Below are positions 32,001 to 38,189 of a stretch of 64,000 bases of DNA, one piece after another. Numbering within the stretch: the first letter of the stretch is position 1; the number at the start of each line of letters is the position of its first letter. The notes under the pieces are model-generated. The model was not told the DNA's origin, made no database searches, and saw only the letters and a list, made by a program, of their open reading frames with translations. This DNA comes from Candidatus Kuenenia stuttgartensis (lineage in GTDB: Bacteria > Planctomycetota > Planctomycetia > Planctomycetales > Planctomycetaceae), in contig CAMDPK010000009.1 in the NCBI GenBank assembly GCA_945904015.1, positions 1 to 64,000 on the forward strand, written 5' to 3'. Both the position numbers and the translations under genes were made by a program.

Positions 32001-32400
32001 CGTTCTGTAAATTTTGAGCGATGCTGGTGTCGTTGGTAAACGCGAACAGATTTGAAACAAAACCTCCACCTCCACCACCACCTCCGCCGCCTCCGCCTCC
32101 ACCAAACCCGCCCAAAAACAGAGTGATTTGCGATTCATCCATGAAGGCCGGGGTTTCCGTCGAGTCAAATGGCGTGGGTTCAAAAGTGACCTGTGACGCA
32201 TGGGATAAGTTGAGCGGCGACACTGGATTCAAGGGACTCCCCGGAAAGGCGAAGCTGCTCACCAGCAACGCTCGTTCTTCCAGAGTCTCACCGGACTGCG
32301 GCGTCGGAGCACGACGGTGCCGTCGGAGACGTGAGTCACTCAAACGCGGGGACAAACGGATGGTCTCTTTGAACGACTCAAGCCATGAAGACAGAAACAT
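20086..32400 (-). CDS. Giant LEPR-XLL surface protein: cadherin-like repeats, inserted phage-like modules and RTX C-terminus
   Basis: This 4104-residue protein is probably surface exposed. The tag TLEERALLVSS lies near residues 39-49 after an Arg-rich start. A run of 14 glycines follows (about 100-113). Then come many cadherin-like/tandem repeats ending in VNDPPT-type linkers (about 190-3315), and a cadherin domain near 3203-3290 (ILENSEDGTEVLTLDF). RTX repeats fill about 3523-4090. About 17 copies of the 'IQVDxEQMTVT...RxxNGTTAAAH' module interrupt the cadherin-like units, several nested inside one another. A third module type (LPGxPVTVEFxG) occurs between about 28480 and 30000. GGGAG precedes the ATG by 7 bases. 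It shares module types with the downstream giant gene, suggesting common expansion. A role in adhesion or matrix is inferred. Confidence 0.83.
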   Translation of the reverse strand: MFLSSWLESFKETIRLSPRLSDSRLRRHRRAPTPQSGETLEERALLVSSFAFPGSPLNPVSPLNLSHASQVTFEPTPFDSTETPAFMDESQITLFLGGFGGGGGGGGGGGGGGFVSNLFAFTNDTSIAQNLQNANGTFLDVSQEFGTGSLFGFSLAYVRFAPGPALFGETTITITDGFNSLDVPIWLNDKPVLDPIPNISIQEDTPSVSIPLAGISAGGGADDPFNGGQQRLIYADSTNYFLTGLPIVQYDTAAMDKIGTLQFSPVKGAPIAITNLGDNEAVITVTVEDGGVDNKVGKSYDPLTGDVTVTNFDDTLDNFTRTETFRVTIIPVNDPPTVDNIVDITINEDAASPLAAIVTGIQPTLQTTITLTDASLFPTAVPFTVMVDSEQMLVTAIDTVNPNLFTVTRGIGGTVVAAHSLGAIVFPSITLTGITPGGGSSPIGNEQQLVSLVPVGASPVNDGSFTLTFDNGTQSYTTDLIPYDAPASLSRNETLFLSADANAGSFTLILANNIGAVTSLEDAINDSQTTFNVDDTIGFPQAAPYVISVGSSLIGTLTSTLNPGDPALTLTNPPPTLPLGNFTIQIEQEQILVTDAGGGTLTVITRGFNGTLPAVHPSSVDVGLLIAEEMLVTDVIATPVTGNPNHKTLTVQRGYHGTVATAHPDFASVIELRTTSVNDPSGLAALTPTRLTGDVDNQVSFSVPFNASNTSIFPVLDVSNLPTILADTLGVSVIPSDSVITLTVTAGNNPSPFSLLTVPFTIQIGDEVMVVTDAVSSYDMPTDTTTTTLTVVRDAATAVPHSAAAPVVSTFMIRVDNEEMRVIDVSGNQLTVVRGVNGTLLASHGNGLTATFPTVTQIDSVINVADAAMFPPLSANLKSFDVRIDNEDMRVTYVSTNNSFMVTRGIHGTAITAHQDQAQISRLQITAPITYNATAGQIQGALGGLPLVGNTSNIQVLGGPISLTQSVTIEFVNQLGRKNLDDLTVDRTSLSANEIQTLQLNGSNFSGSGQFLLSFNGVTSLSAVVDLPATATAIQTALESLQNIQPGDVIVRGGPLPGSPVTVEFTGQYANTDVPPISVNSNPFNLPGPGFIPGLPSSTGLLNNERQLISIFGTPSGANPTFQLTYTQGNQPPLSGLNGPYTTVNIPYDGLDPSGVTTRDAIEAALETVIGPNTANNRPPYLVDVIVTVFSQSSWMVEFVDRPDFDHPPLAVGANNLGTGVNRPQIQIFELEKGDQRILNPNALTIVGRRPTAPIFELISGALSVNDALIGLQSITAADVKSTGGDLPGVPVTVEFAGVYAGLDILPMTSNSVPSPGLGLIDFGLTPATAVVDPDLGRRFDGEVQDLTVLAVSDNPDVVPNPVVNYTSPNSSAALAITNNPNRFGEANVTVTVIDSGFDRKLSTLGDNGVTVKVFHITVRPTNDLPTINPFPDLSIPKNSSPITLGLTGISAGGGESQDLKVTAISSNLLLLPDPSIVYSNGATTGTMKLAPIPGQTGSALIEVTVEDAGVDGNLNTTADNGKRRITFRFDVSEVPTLGATPSSITLQEDALLDFLTLTQVTAGGAEAQPLNLTVSNTNTGLFVSPTGILNVGAIAANSAPLNYKPTAQLSGSDVFHLTLTDGGPDLQLGTAGVLSADATATATLISVADTSIYTAIPTDKLMLPVSRTATTVTLSSVVAFPSSPSLTNTFKIQINNEVMTVTGVNMNTFTVIRGEDGTTAAAHNPNDRVVLPFKIRIGSEILRVTAITATNLTVVRGIDGTTATAHVAQDTVVHPKSFDNLTITRDIVVQVKPVNDPPTLNVINQTTAGTLTIPEGSGQQIISLSGITDGEGAGARQHLRIEAVSTNPALTGPITVVYTDGNTAGSIRFTPTANMSGTADITVTVFDGGADNDFKLPLEIDETFFQTLLVTVAPIGDVPTINSIPNLIINEDGSSSLAANITNIQTTISVVNGSVFPKVVPFTVQVDSEQLRVTAISGNTLTVTRGFGNTTKTTHNLAALVLPAFSLSGITDNDANTQDLLVTVATADTVSGQGVLGTLTSKLLRTDTTLTLVNPITLPAKPFTIQVEQEQMQVTDITGNELTVIRGINGTTAGEHDGSTGSINVTAILISNLTLNYNTANDQPSGGLTPPTTGTLTFVPGANRFGTASVTVTVTDSGPDQILGIDKLAASLTAASGDTLVFVTYASRFPTSSAGNSADDFDILIGEERMTVIETSGTTFTVIRQVNGTLQDQLVGTTITAPNSAADNLANSRMFNVTVNPVNDNPTITTINGIPVTLVSQITLPAILEDALAQTINLDGIDAGPFEPSDPLNLSKYLVISATSNNTTLIPNPTVSYTAPNSNATLNFSLVANKSGTATLTVKIMDGGLDKNPATLSDNATTTKTIVVNVTAVNDLPTLNPLALPNSTLASAVISPTVTTITVADAAAFPASGTPNFTIQVDNEQMTVTAISGNIFTVLRHANGTTAATHAAGAVVTIALPANKLDVAVTLPTATTITLTDASAFPASATPNFTIQVDYEQMTVTEVSGTGPSKTFTVVRKANGTVAATHAIDAAVTFVLPTGTLASAVSAVVSPTINTITVANPAAFPTSGTPNFTIQIDNEQMTVTAVSGKTFTVQRKANGTTAAAHAVGAAVTKLVLEDSGENSVPLTGITAGSLESQKLKVTPLVLSDSLGPIFLGGTLANDVTSKLVNTITLDDVTAFPKSATPNFTIQVGAEQMTVTGTPTNSLFAAVPLGALTVTLTNAAAFPNATLTSPYKIRIDSEVMLVTGKTGNVLTVDRAQDGTLEQSHAVATASPVVAFNTFTVLRRANGTVAGTPTAGTTVDFVGSALISNVAVDYSSANPNGTLRYTPRGDLFGSATIRVAVEDSGPDGVLGTSGFLATDIDDTVTTVTLTNAAGFPTSASPSFSIKIGNEVMTVTGVAGNILTVAARPSGVAHTRGEVVFQGTSFDNAVFVRDFLVNVNNVSDAPKLDPPSDFVFIEGVSVDKNVTLSGISDGDLNSQILSITATAANDDSSAFLTDTVIPVDFTQDPLTPPSLALQTAVLKFDSVLPPSLVSGTTLITVVITDADGTSVTKTFNYQVASIATNDPPTLDPISDVIRDEKPIEIPILISLAGISEGPGGTESSQDVSIEVTSDNELIIPSLGPITIDQDTVTASFELVPIAHAFGEVNITVRVTDDTSIDGDVAFFERTFKVTINPVNDAPTLADDTSSILENSEDGTEVLTLDFKDIDTPTNLLSFSILSGNTDDAFSVDSDGVLRVANSAALDFETKPTFTLMVKVADNSLVAPTGLSKTATIVVSLEDDFESLAIEPENWVGTAGLTLVRIGDKLHVRNSSTGQDVMLAQDPNFVSDIYVTGRSNFTDVLTLDYSGGDFVPAGGLVFDGDSLNDTIKFVNANNANAFDQLETEFSSANSASITDPSSVFGPIELLDVETIRFEASVIATELKFVFDSASDVVTVSDDGVLTNHVSKFSSSTSPTVFFPTLLGLSIDVGNGNNSVTFNSIEDPSSGPAVTVQGGTGNDLLKATTAFGRDLELLGDAGNDTLIGGSGDDVLRGEAGNDALTGSLGSDDMDGGSGALELNTLVETANENMALNNTSLTVGSVTDSVVSNFQLAVLTGGSSGNEIDATGFGGKATINGAGGDDILTGSGNGDVLTGGDGDDEINGGGGGTDTLKETGNVNFVLTDSSLSGLGLDTLNSIFFAFLVGGASNNTLNAKDFTGFATLQGGAGNDVLIGGDGDDSLSGDAGNDTLSGNGGTNKLNGGLDIDQVCESGNVDFTFLSPTQLSSLGTDDLIAIETAKLVGGDDENTLDAHLFTGKTTLQGGDGADKLIGGTNADVLEGGGGDDSLTGGLGDDTFNGGAGLLDTIVEAGVSSLSMTPTTMSGRGSDKLIINTIEVAELTGTSGNDTINGGTFAGTMTIRGLAGQDKLTGGAGADQIDGGDEFTPVVSGKVKGDTISGGKGNDTILGGAGDDSISGGDGDDAIDGEAGNDTISGNNNNDTLIGGIGKDSLNGGAGADLLFEGDFTSGGYDPDPLNPQSYDADKDTLVGGITIGEKDTLIGQAGFDVLTDLSAEINTAFTFPSTTYGDLFDKLLDLRS
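20130..21830 (-). repeat. RTX repeat block of giant protein 2
   Basis: The C-terminal part encodes GGxGxDxxx nonapeptides broken by longer hydrophobic linkers of the FVLTDSSLSGLG-type. These linkers recur about five times and appear to be a second repeat of around 45 residues alternating with RTX turns. The protein ends shortly after with no sorting signal that could be recognised. Confidence 0.8.
23880..24340 (-). repeat. Module nested inside another module (case 1)
   Basis: The outer module begins with ITLDDVTAFPKSATPNFTI and IQVGAEQMTVTG. It is then interrupted by a complete inner module (about 23990-24220; FPNATLTSPYKIRIDSEVML, then DGTLEQSH) and resumes with NTFTVLRRANGTVAG. Joining the two outer parts gives a normal module closely matching the neighbours at 24480-25190. 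This is direct sequence evidence of insertion into a pre-existing copy. Confidence 0.75.
24480..25190 (-). repeat. Three tandem copies of the module, highly similar DNA
   Basis: Three consecutive copies have cores IQIDNEQMTV, IQVDYEQMTV and IQVDNEQMTV. Stretches such as GTGACGGTCATTTGTTCG recur exactly at the nucleotide level on the plus strand, so these copies are recent duplicates or are homogenised by recombination. Confidence 0.8.
27078..27480 (-). repeat. Module nested inside another module (case 2)
   Basis: The outer copy starts ATATLISVADTSIYTAIPTD and stops at KLMLP. A complete inner module follows (about 27203-27420; TVTLSSVVAFPSSPSLTN, INNEVMTVTGV, VIRGEDGTTAAAH) and ends RVVLP. 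The outer copy then resumes FKIRIGSEILRVTAI and VVRGIDGTTATAH. The residues LP occur at both joints, compatible with a short target duplication. Confidence 0.75.
30400..30830 (-). repeat. Module nested inside another module (case 3)
   Basis: The outer copy TTFNVDDTIGFPQAAPYVI is cut after SVG. An inner copy follows (about 30521-30752; GNFTIQIEQEQILVTDA and RGFNGTLPAVH). The outer copy continues AEEMLVTDVIATPV and VQRGYHGTVATAH. The cut lies in the middle of the IxVDSEQM core. Confidence 0.7.
32062..32103 (-). repeat. Polyglycine tract (GGN)n
   Basis: The plus strand here reads as a run of CCN triplets (CCTCCACCTCCACCACCACC and on), encoding 14 successive glycines near residue 100 of giant protein 2. 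Length change by slippage would be in frame. It probably forms a flexible linker between the export tag and the repeat domains. Confidence 0.85.
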
Positions 32401-32827
32401 CGAGTGACTCCCTGACGTTGCGAGAAGCGCAGCCGGACACGTTCAAGAAAAGATCATCGAACGACGCTGCAACTCCATCATGTTGGCCCGCGTGGACACA
32501 GCATGTCCTCGCTTGTCCAAAATACCCGCCTGTTGGGGGGTGGGAAAGGTGGCTCCGGCAAATTTCTCCACGTTGCCGTCCGGGATGCCACGACACAGCG
32601 GGAACGCCGATATCGACACGTTGAGAGGTTTTGTCAGTCCCGCCTGTCGCAGCGCTTGGCGAAGTCCGATTGGCAGCATTCCAGAGACTCGCACCAAATT
32701 TGGCTCAAGTCCCGGTTTCATCAATCACAGCAAAAAACCGGGGGCATGCTGTTGACTCCGGATGCGTCCACCACGATTGGAGGATCGCTCGTTGCCGCTT
32801 GTCAGAGCCACCTGTAGATTGCTGTGC
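32401..32827. other. Divergent intergenic region
   Basis: This region separates the start of giant gene 2 (minus) from the radical SAM gene (plus), so it should hold promoters in both directions. A hairpin with 8-bp arms CCCGGTTT (32711-32718) and AAACCGGG (32735-32742) lies in it. No small gene with convincing composition was found. An in-frame ATG at 32762 upstream of the chosen radical SAM start is considered less likely. Confidence 0.5.
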
Positions 32828-34648
32828 ATGTCGCTGCGTCGTTCGATTCAACTCCTGCAACTTCCGATCCCGCAACCCGGTTTAGAGCCGGCCAAGGGAA
32901 ACGTGCCGCTCGCTGCCGGCTACCTGAAGATGTACGCGCGACGGCGAGGGTTGGAGGAGTTCTATGACATCGAACTCTTCGCGCCGCGGCTAGCCAACAC
33001 GCTGAGCGATTGCGGGCTTGTCGAGGAAATCCTGGCTCGCGATCCGTGGATGGTCGGGTTCACCTGCTACTTGTGGAACATCGACCGGACGCTGTGGATT
33101 GCGTCTCGGCTGAAGGAACGGCGTCCCGATCTGCGGATCATCATCGGCGGCCCGGAAATCACCGCCGATAACGCCTGGGTCTTGCAGCATCCAGCGATCG
33201 ACTTCGCCGCGATCGGCGAGGGAGAACAAACCTTCGCCGAACTGCTGACCGCGCTGCGGTTCAACAATCACCCGCGCGAGCCGATCGCCGGGCTGTACGT
33301 TTCGATGGGCACCGTGCTCGGACCGCTGCCGGGATTTCGTCAGCCGTTGGCGAGTCTCGACGAAATCAGTTCGCCGTACCTTGAGGGAATCCTCGACGCG
33401 GCTGACGAGGAGATGCTGCTGCTCGAAACGATTCGCGGCTGCATCTTCAAGTGCAAGTTCTGCTACTACCCCAAGAGCTACGACGACCTGTATTTCGTCT
33501 CGCGCGAGAAGATCATCGCCAACCTGCAATACGCGCGGGAGCGAGGGGTCAAAGAAGTCGTGCTGCTCGACCCGACATTGAATCAAGCCCGCAATTTCGC
33601 GGAGTTCGTGCGATTGCTCGCCGACCAGAATCCCGACCGTCAGTGGCAATACTTCGGCGAACTTCGAGCCGAGGGACTCACCACCGACATCGCGAAACTG
33701 CTCCGTGAGGCCAACTTCAACGAGGTCGAAATCGGCCTGCAATCCATCGACCCGTTGGCGATGGAACTGATGGACCGCAAGAACAACATGAAGTCCTTCG
33801 AGCGTGGCGTCGGTGCGATGCTGGACATCGGGATCAAAGTCAAAGTCGATCTGATCATCGGCCTCCCCGGCGACACCCCCGACTCGGTTCGTCGCAGCAT
33901 GCACTACCTGCGTGACACCGGGTTGTACTCCAGCGTGCAGGTTTTCAATCTCGCGATTCTGCCCGGAACCGCCTTTCGCCAAGAGGCGCAGATGCACGGC
34001 CTGCAATACCAGTCGCGATCGCCGTACTACGTCCTCAAGACGCCGACCATCGACCTGCGGACGATGTACGAATTGATGGAAGAAGCCGAAGAAATCTTCG
34101 ACACGGAATTCGACGCACTCCCGTCACCGGCCGAACGCCGGGAGCCGGTGGCCGACAGCCGCGATACCGTTTTCTTCAGCCATTCGGTGAACTTCGACAA
34201 CCCTGTACGGACATCGCTCCCTTCCGCCGCACAGCGCAGCGGCGCGTTTGAATTGCTCTTGCAAGCTGCCGACTTTCGGCAACACCGCGACGAAGCCTGC
34301 GGTCTGATCCGGCAGTTGTTGGAGGACAACCCGCACTCGACGCTCCGCATCGTGCTCGAACCGAACGGCGATCCGGCCTCGTTGACGATGTCCTTCCTGC
34401 AAGCGATCCGCACCGCTTGTTTGCAAGACCCATCGTATCTCGATCGCTTCTACTCAATGCAGCTCGGCCGCCCGAAGGGAGCGAAACACATCGTCATCCG
34501 GTTGCCATGGGTCGCCCGCAATCAGGCCGGGCTTGATTGGATCGACGACGTCGGCCAGTTCGCCTCGATCGTCTGGACCGGCGAGAACATCCCGTCGGAA
34601 GACGACCTGAGCGAAGAACTCGAAGCCCACGAGTTCGTGCTGGCGTGA
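32828..34648 (+). CDS. B12-binding-type radical SAM protein
   Basis: This is a radical SAM enzyme of the cobalamin-binding type (BchE/PA4928-like architecture). The N-terminal region (about 10-170) has a Rossmann-like B12-binding fold lacking an obvious DxHxxG motif. The radical SAM core follows with C205, C209 and C212 in CIFKCKFCYY, which ligate a 4Fe-4S cluster. A GLPGDTPDS segment and EIGLQS are typical of the core barrel. A C-terminal region of about 150 residues has no recognised family. The start is placed at MSLRRSIQLLQLP because it leads directly into the conserved N-terminus; an upstream ATG at 32762 would add 22 unlikely residues. It stands alone, divergent from the giant gene. The substrate is unknown. 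Confidence 0.78.
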   Translation: MSLRRSIQLLQLPIPQPGLEPAKGNVPLAAGYLKMYARRRGLEEFYDIELFAPRLANTLSDCGLVEEILARDPWMVGFTCYLWNIDRTLWIASRLKERRPDLRIIIGGPEITADNAWVLQHPAIDFAAIGEGEQTFAELLTALRFNNHPREPIAGLYVSMGTVLGPLPGFRQPLASLDEISSPYLEGILDAADEEMLLLETIRGCIFKCKFCYYPKSYDDLYFVSREKIIANLQYARERGVKEVVLLDPTLNQARNFAEFVRLLADQNPDRQWQYFGELRAEGLTTDIAKLLREANFNEVEIGLQSIDPLAMELMDRKNNMKSFERGVGAMLDIGIKVKVDLIIGLPGDTPDSVRRSMHYLRDTGLYSSVQVFNLAILPGTAFRQEAQMHGLQYQSRSPYYVLKTPTIDLRTMYELMEEAEEIFDTEFDALPSPAERREPVADSRDTVFFSHSVNFDNPVRTSLPSAAQRSGAFELLLQAADFRQHRDEACGLIRQLLEDNPHSTLRIVLEPNGDPASLTMSFLQAIRTACLQDPSYLDRFYSMQLGRPKGAKHIVIRLPWVARNQAGLDWIDDVGQFASIVWTGENIPSEDDLSEELEAHEFVLA

Positions 34649-34653
34649 GCGAA

Positions 34654-34707
34654 GTAGAACGGACGCCTACGTCCGTTCGATTGACCGGACGTAGGCGTCC
34701 GGTCTAC
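34654..34707. repeat. REP-like inverted pair, family B
   Basis: GTAG (34654) and CTAC (to 34707) bound two hairpins. The left is AACGGAC-GCCTAC-GTCCGTT and the right is ACCGGAC-GTAGGC-GTCCGGT. The arms differ at one base pair (A-T versus C-G), and both sides of each stem changed, so the folding unit is the single arm. It fills the convergent gap between the radical SAM gene and ribD. The CTA of the right foot provides the TAG stop of ribD. Confidence 0.85.
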
Positions 34708-35876
34708 GACACATGACCGCTCACTCGCCCCGACAGTAGCACGTCACCGTCGAGCACCTCGACCCGCTGGTCGTCCAGCAGCCGCGCCTTCGACAGCGGA
34801 TCGCAGCCCTGGCCGCCGACTGGGCCGGGGGCCGTTTGGCCGCCGATCAATTTCAAACCAACGAAGACCTGCACTTCGTCGATCAAATCGAGATCGGCGA
34901 ACGCTCCCAAGATCGCCGCGCCCCCCTCGATCAGGACGTTCGTCATGGCTCGACGTCCCAATTCGGCCAGCACCGCGAGCGGTTCGACCGGCCGAATCTT
35001 TTTGAGATCTTTGGCGGTTGCGGGCGCAGCGGTCTGATCCGCCTCGGCACCCAACACGCAGACCTCCGCACCCGCCGCACGCAAGCGAGCGACATTTTCA
35101 GTGGGAGCATCCGGGCCGGCGAGGATCAGCAGCGGAGCGTCGTTCGCCGTTCGCACCAATTGCGAATCCGTCCGCAGCGACGCGATCGAATCGAGCACCA
35201 CGCGAGTCGCGACTCGCGGCCCCGCTGGCCGAGCGGTCAGCAGCGGATCGTCGCGGCGTGCAGTCTCGGCTCCGACGACGATCGCGTCCATCCGGCCGCG
35301 CAATTGGTGAGCGACGGCTCGCGAGGATTCATTGCTGATCCACTTCGAGTCCCCCGAGCCGGTCGCGATCTTGCCGTCCCAGCTCATCGCCCATTTGGCG
35401 ATCACCCACGGAAGACCGGTCGTCAGTCGCTTGGCGAACGGCGCGGTGAGCCGCTTCGCCTCCGCTTCGAGCATTCCGACCTCGACCTCGACGCCGGCCG
35501 CTCGCAGCTCGGCGATGCCGCCTCCGGCAACTTGCGGGTTCGGATCAGTTCGCCCAACGACAACCTTGCGGATTCCGGCCGCGAGGATCGCTTGCGAACA
35601 AGGGGGCGTCTTGCCGAAGTGACAGCACGGCTCCAACGACACGAACAGCGTCGCGTCCTTCAGCTTCTTTTTGCGGCGACGTTTCGTCGCATCAGCGATC
35701 GCCTCGACCTCCGCGTGCGGCCCGCCGAACTGCTGGTGGAAGCCCTCACCCAGCAGACTGAGCGATTCATCGACGAGCACCGCGCCGACCATCGGATTCG
35801 GCTCAACGAACCCCTGCCCACGAGCCGCCAGCTCGAAGGCACGTCGCATCACGGAATGTCGGTCGGGGAATCGCAT
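34704..35876 (-). CDS. ribD: Bifunctional riboflavin biosynthesis protein RibD
   Basis: It catalyses two steps of riboflavin synthesis: deamination of the pyrimidine product of GTP cyclohydrolase II, then NADPH-dependent reduction of its ribose side chain. The N-terminal deaminase domain shows H54-A-E56 in GGPHAEVEA and zinc ligands C84 and C93 in LEPCCHFGKTPPC. The reductase domain (about 150-385) shows KWAMSWDGKIAT and NVLIEGGAAILGAF. Its 390 residues are close to the family norm. The TAG stop is supplied by the CTAC end of the REP-like pair, so the last residues may have been altered by that element. It is separated from the upstream SEC-C gene by a GA-rich inverted repeat. Confidence 0.95.
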   Translation of the reverse strand: MRFPDRHSVMRRAFELAARGQGFVEPNPMVGAVLVDESLSLLGEGFHQQFGGPHAEVEAIADATKRRRKKKLKDATLFVSLEPCCHFGKTPPCSQAILAAGIRKVVVGRTDPNPQVAGGGIAELRAAGVEVEVGMLEAEAKRLTAPFAKRLTTGLPWVIAKWAMSWDGKIATGSGDSKWISNESSRAVAHQLRGRMDAIVVGAETARRDDPLLTARPAGPRVATRVVLDSIASLRTDSQLVRTANDAPLLILAGPDAPTENVARLRAAGAEVCVLGAEADQTAAPATAKDLKKIRPVEPLAVLAELGRRAMTNVLIEGGAAILGAFADLDLIDEVQVFVGLKLIGGQTAPGPVGGQGCDPLSKARLLDDQRVEVLDGDVLLSGRVSGHVS

Positions 35877-35878
35877 GC

Positions 35879-35962
35879 GAGGGGTGAGGGGCGAGGGGCG
35901 AGGGGCGAGTTGGCTGCATTTGGAATTGCTCGCCCCTCATCCCTCGCCCCTCGCCCCTCCTC
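35879..35962. repeat. Inverted repeat of GAGGGGC words
   Basis: The left side (35879-35910) consists of about four copies of GAGGGGC/TGAGGGG. The right side (about 35930-35962) carries the complementary CCCCTCGCCCCTC-type run. It lies between ribD and the SEC-C gene, touching the latter's stop. It has no GTAG foot. It could fold as a long low-complexity hairpin; its origin as a palindromic mobile element is inferred by analogy. Confidence 0.6.
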
Positions 35963-38165
35963 AACTTTGTCCTGGCAGCCACAGTTTGCTTTCGCCGGCT
36001 GGCTTCTCCGCAGCCGCATCGGGAGTCCAAACTCCGCCGCTGGTGAGCGCACCGACGGCTTCGCCTTCGGTCATCCACGGCGCGGCGACTTTGTAGTGGT
36101 TGACGATGCCGGTCACGTAGCCGCGCAGCTCCGGCACTTTCGTGCCGTAGTGCTCCCACATTCGGCGGAGCAAATTGCTGCAAGCTGGGTCGTGCGGATC
36201 GTCGAGGCGGTATCGCAGTTCGCGCATGTCGCAGTCGAGCTCGTGCTCGAATTGCTCGGCGGTGGGGACGGTTCGCACACGTTCTTTGTCCAGCCAGCGG
36301 ATCGCTTCGGAGGTCTCCATCAACAGCGAGCCGAGATCCGAGAGGAATCGGTAGACCCGCGCCATGTCGAGTTGTTCGTGGCAACTGGTCCGCTCGACGA
36401 TTGTCAGCAGCAGCGGACGCAGGCTCCCCTTGTGCTGAATCAACGCCGCTCGCTTGAACGCCGCGACGAGTTGCTGATCGCTCAGCTTGTCGAACGGCAG
36501 CCGCGCGAATTGCAGCACCGACAGCGTGCCGACGCTCGTGTGTTCGCTGAATTCCCGCGCGGCCGCCGTCGGCAAGTTGTACTTCACCCGCTCGGCGGGC
36601 ACGTCGAACGGCAGACCGAAGCGGTCGGCGTACATGTCGATCTGTTGCAGCCACGCGGCCAGCGGCACGCGCACCGATTCGTCGCCGATCGCCTGTTGCG
36701 GAGTCTTGCCGCCGAGCGCGGCCAGTGGCATCTCCGGCCAATCGCTCGTGAGGAACTTCGACCAGTTGTCGCGGTTGATCCGGCGGATGATGCCCAGCGG
36801 CGTCGAGGCCTCGAAGTGTCGTTTGAATTGCAGCGGGAGGAACTCCTTCTCAAAAACCGTGTTCGTCGTGATCGACTCACCCGTGCTGGGAGCCGTCAGT
36901 TTTTCGATCTCTTCGCCGCCGGCCGCTTCCAGTTTGGCGAGTGCGTCGGTGAAGGTCTCGCCTTCGATGCCGATGATCGCCAGCGCGGCCTCTTGCTGGC
37001 CGGGAGCAACACTGGCGAAGACGACGATTTCGGCGGCGACGCGCGGCACCGTTTCGAGCGTGTAGCTCGTCGAGTCGTTGCCGACCACCGGGCTTTTGTC
37101 GAGCACTCGATACGTCGCGACCGGCTGTCTCGGATCGGGAGCTTGTCCCTCCGGCTGCGGCACGCGCACGAACAGCGGCGTCGCGTCGAGCAGCGTCAGC
37201 AGCTTCGACACCATTTTGATTTTGAACGTCGCCTGCACGACGCGATGAGTGTGCTCGCGATCGCCGCGCCGGCCCAACGTTTGAGCCAGCGTTTCCGCCT
37301 CGACCGCCGCCTCGAAATCATCGGCGTGTTTGGACGAGCGATGCAGTGCCTCGGCCGCAGTTTTTTCGTCGCCGTCCCAGGCGCGGCAGAGCCCCGAATT
37401 CCACCACAGGATGGCGACGGCGACACGCTTCTTCGCCGCGTCATCACCGGACAAGCCAGCCAGTTCGGATTCAGCGGCCTCGGCCAGCTTGGCAAACAAA
37501 CCACCGGCCGCTTCGTTGCAACCGAGGAATGCCAACTTCACCGACTTACGAACTTCCTTCTCGAACGCCTCATCCCCCGCAACTGGCACCAGATCGTGGC
37601 TGCCGCGCAGGATGTACGGGATCTTGGTGTCTCCATCGAACTCGATCAGTTCCATGAAGACGTTCTCGCGGTTCTCCTCGCTGGCCAGCCGCATCGCGAG
37701 ACCGAGGTACTGCCGATGAGCCAACGGACTTCCGACCGACCCCATGAACTCGGCGATAGACCTCGCCAAAAAATAGATGATGTGCGGGTACTCGTTCGAG
37801 CAGCGCTGGAATGCACGTTGGATGGCCGTCTTGCCAGCTTTCCAGCCGCTCCCCAAAAACGATGCCAGCCCAAACAGCGCGATCGAGTACATGTTGTCTG
37901 GCTGGACTTGCAGTACTTTTGTCAGAGGCCCGATCGCTTCCGGCCCGCGCTTGTCCATCATCAGCGTGAAGGCTTGAAGGTTCTTGACCCACGCACTTTG
38001 CGGATGCTTCCTGTCCAACGCATCGAGCAACTGCAACGCCTGCTTGTACTGCTTGGCCGATTGATGCCGCACGACTTGCTCGATCGAGCCTTCGAGGCCG
38101 TGACAGCAAAATTTCAATTTCTTGTTACTGCCGCAAGGACAGGCAGCGTAGACATCCAAAGCCAT
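35961..38165 (-). CDS. SEC-C zinc-motif protein with TPR-like helical body
   Basis: The N-terminus MALDVYAACPCGSNKKLKFC carries a SEC-C metal-binding motif (CPCG...FCCHG), the module that ends SecA and occurs in many nucleic-acid or translocon-associated proteins. TPR-like repeats follow (about 30-330), with phrases such as WVKNLQAFTLMMDKRGPEAI and TKVLQVQPDNMYSIALFGLA. The C-terminal half has no family I can name. At 734 residues it is far longer than stand-alone SEC-C proteins. No signal peptide is seen, so it is cytoplasmic. It lies upstream of ribD on the same strand. Function unknown. Confidence 0.7.
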   Translation of the reverse strand: MALDVYAACPCGSNKKLKFCCHGLEGSIEQVVRHQSAKQYKQALQLLDALDRKHPQSAWVKNLQAFTLMMDKRGPEAIGPLTKVLQVQPDNMYSIALFGLASFLGSGWKAGKTAIQRAFQRCSNEYPHIIYFLARSIAEFMGSVGSPLAHRQYLGLAMRLASEENRENVFMELIEFDGDTKIPYILRGSHDLVPVAGDEAFEKEVRKSVKLAFLGCNEAAGGLFAKLAEAAESELAGLSGDDAAKKRVAVAILWWNSGLCRAWDGDEKTAAEALHRSSKHADDFEAAVEAETLAQTLGRRGDREHTHRVVQATFKIKMVSKLLTLLDATPLFVRVPQPEGQAPDPRQPVATYRVLDKSPVVGNDSTSYTLETVPRVAAEIVVFASVAPGQQEAALAIIGIEGETFTDALAKLEAAGGEEIEKLTAPSTGESITTNTVFEKEFLPLQFKRHFEASTPLGIIRRINRDNWSKFLTSDWPEMPLAALGGKTPQQAIGDESVRVPLAAWLQQIDMYADRFGLPFDVPAERVKYNLPTAAAREFSEHTSVGTLSVLQFARLPFDKLSDQQLVAAFKRAALIQHKGSLRPLLLTIVERTSCHEQLDMARVYRFLSDLGSLLMETSEAIRWLDKERVRTVPTAEQFEHELDCDMRELRYRLDDPHDPACSNLLRRMWEHYGTKVPELRGYVTGIVNHYKVAAPWMTEGEAVGALTSGGVWTPDAAAEKPAGESKLWLPGQS

Positions 38166-38189
38166 GAGCGTCGTCCGTTCGTCTTATTG

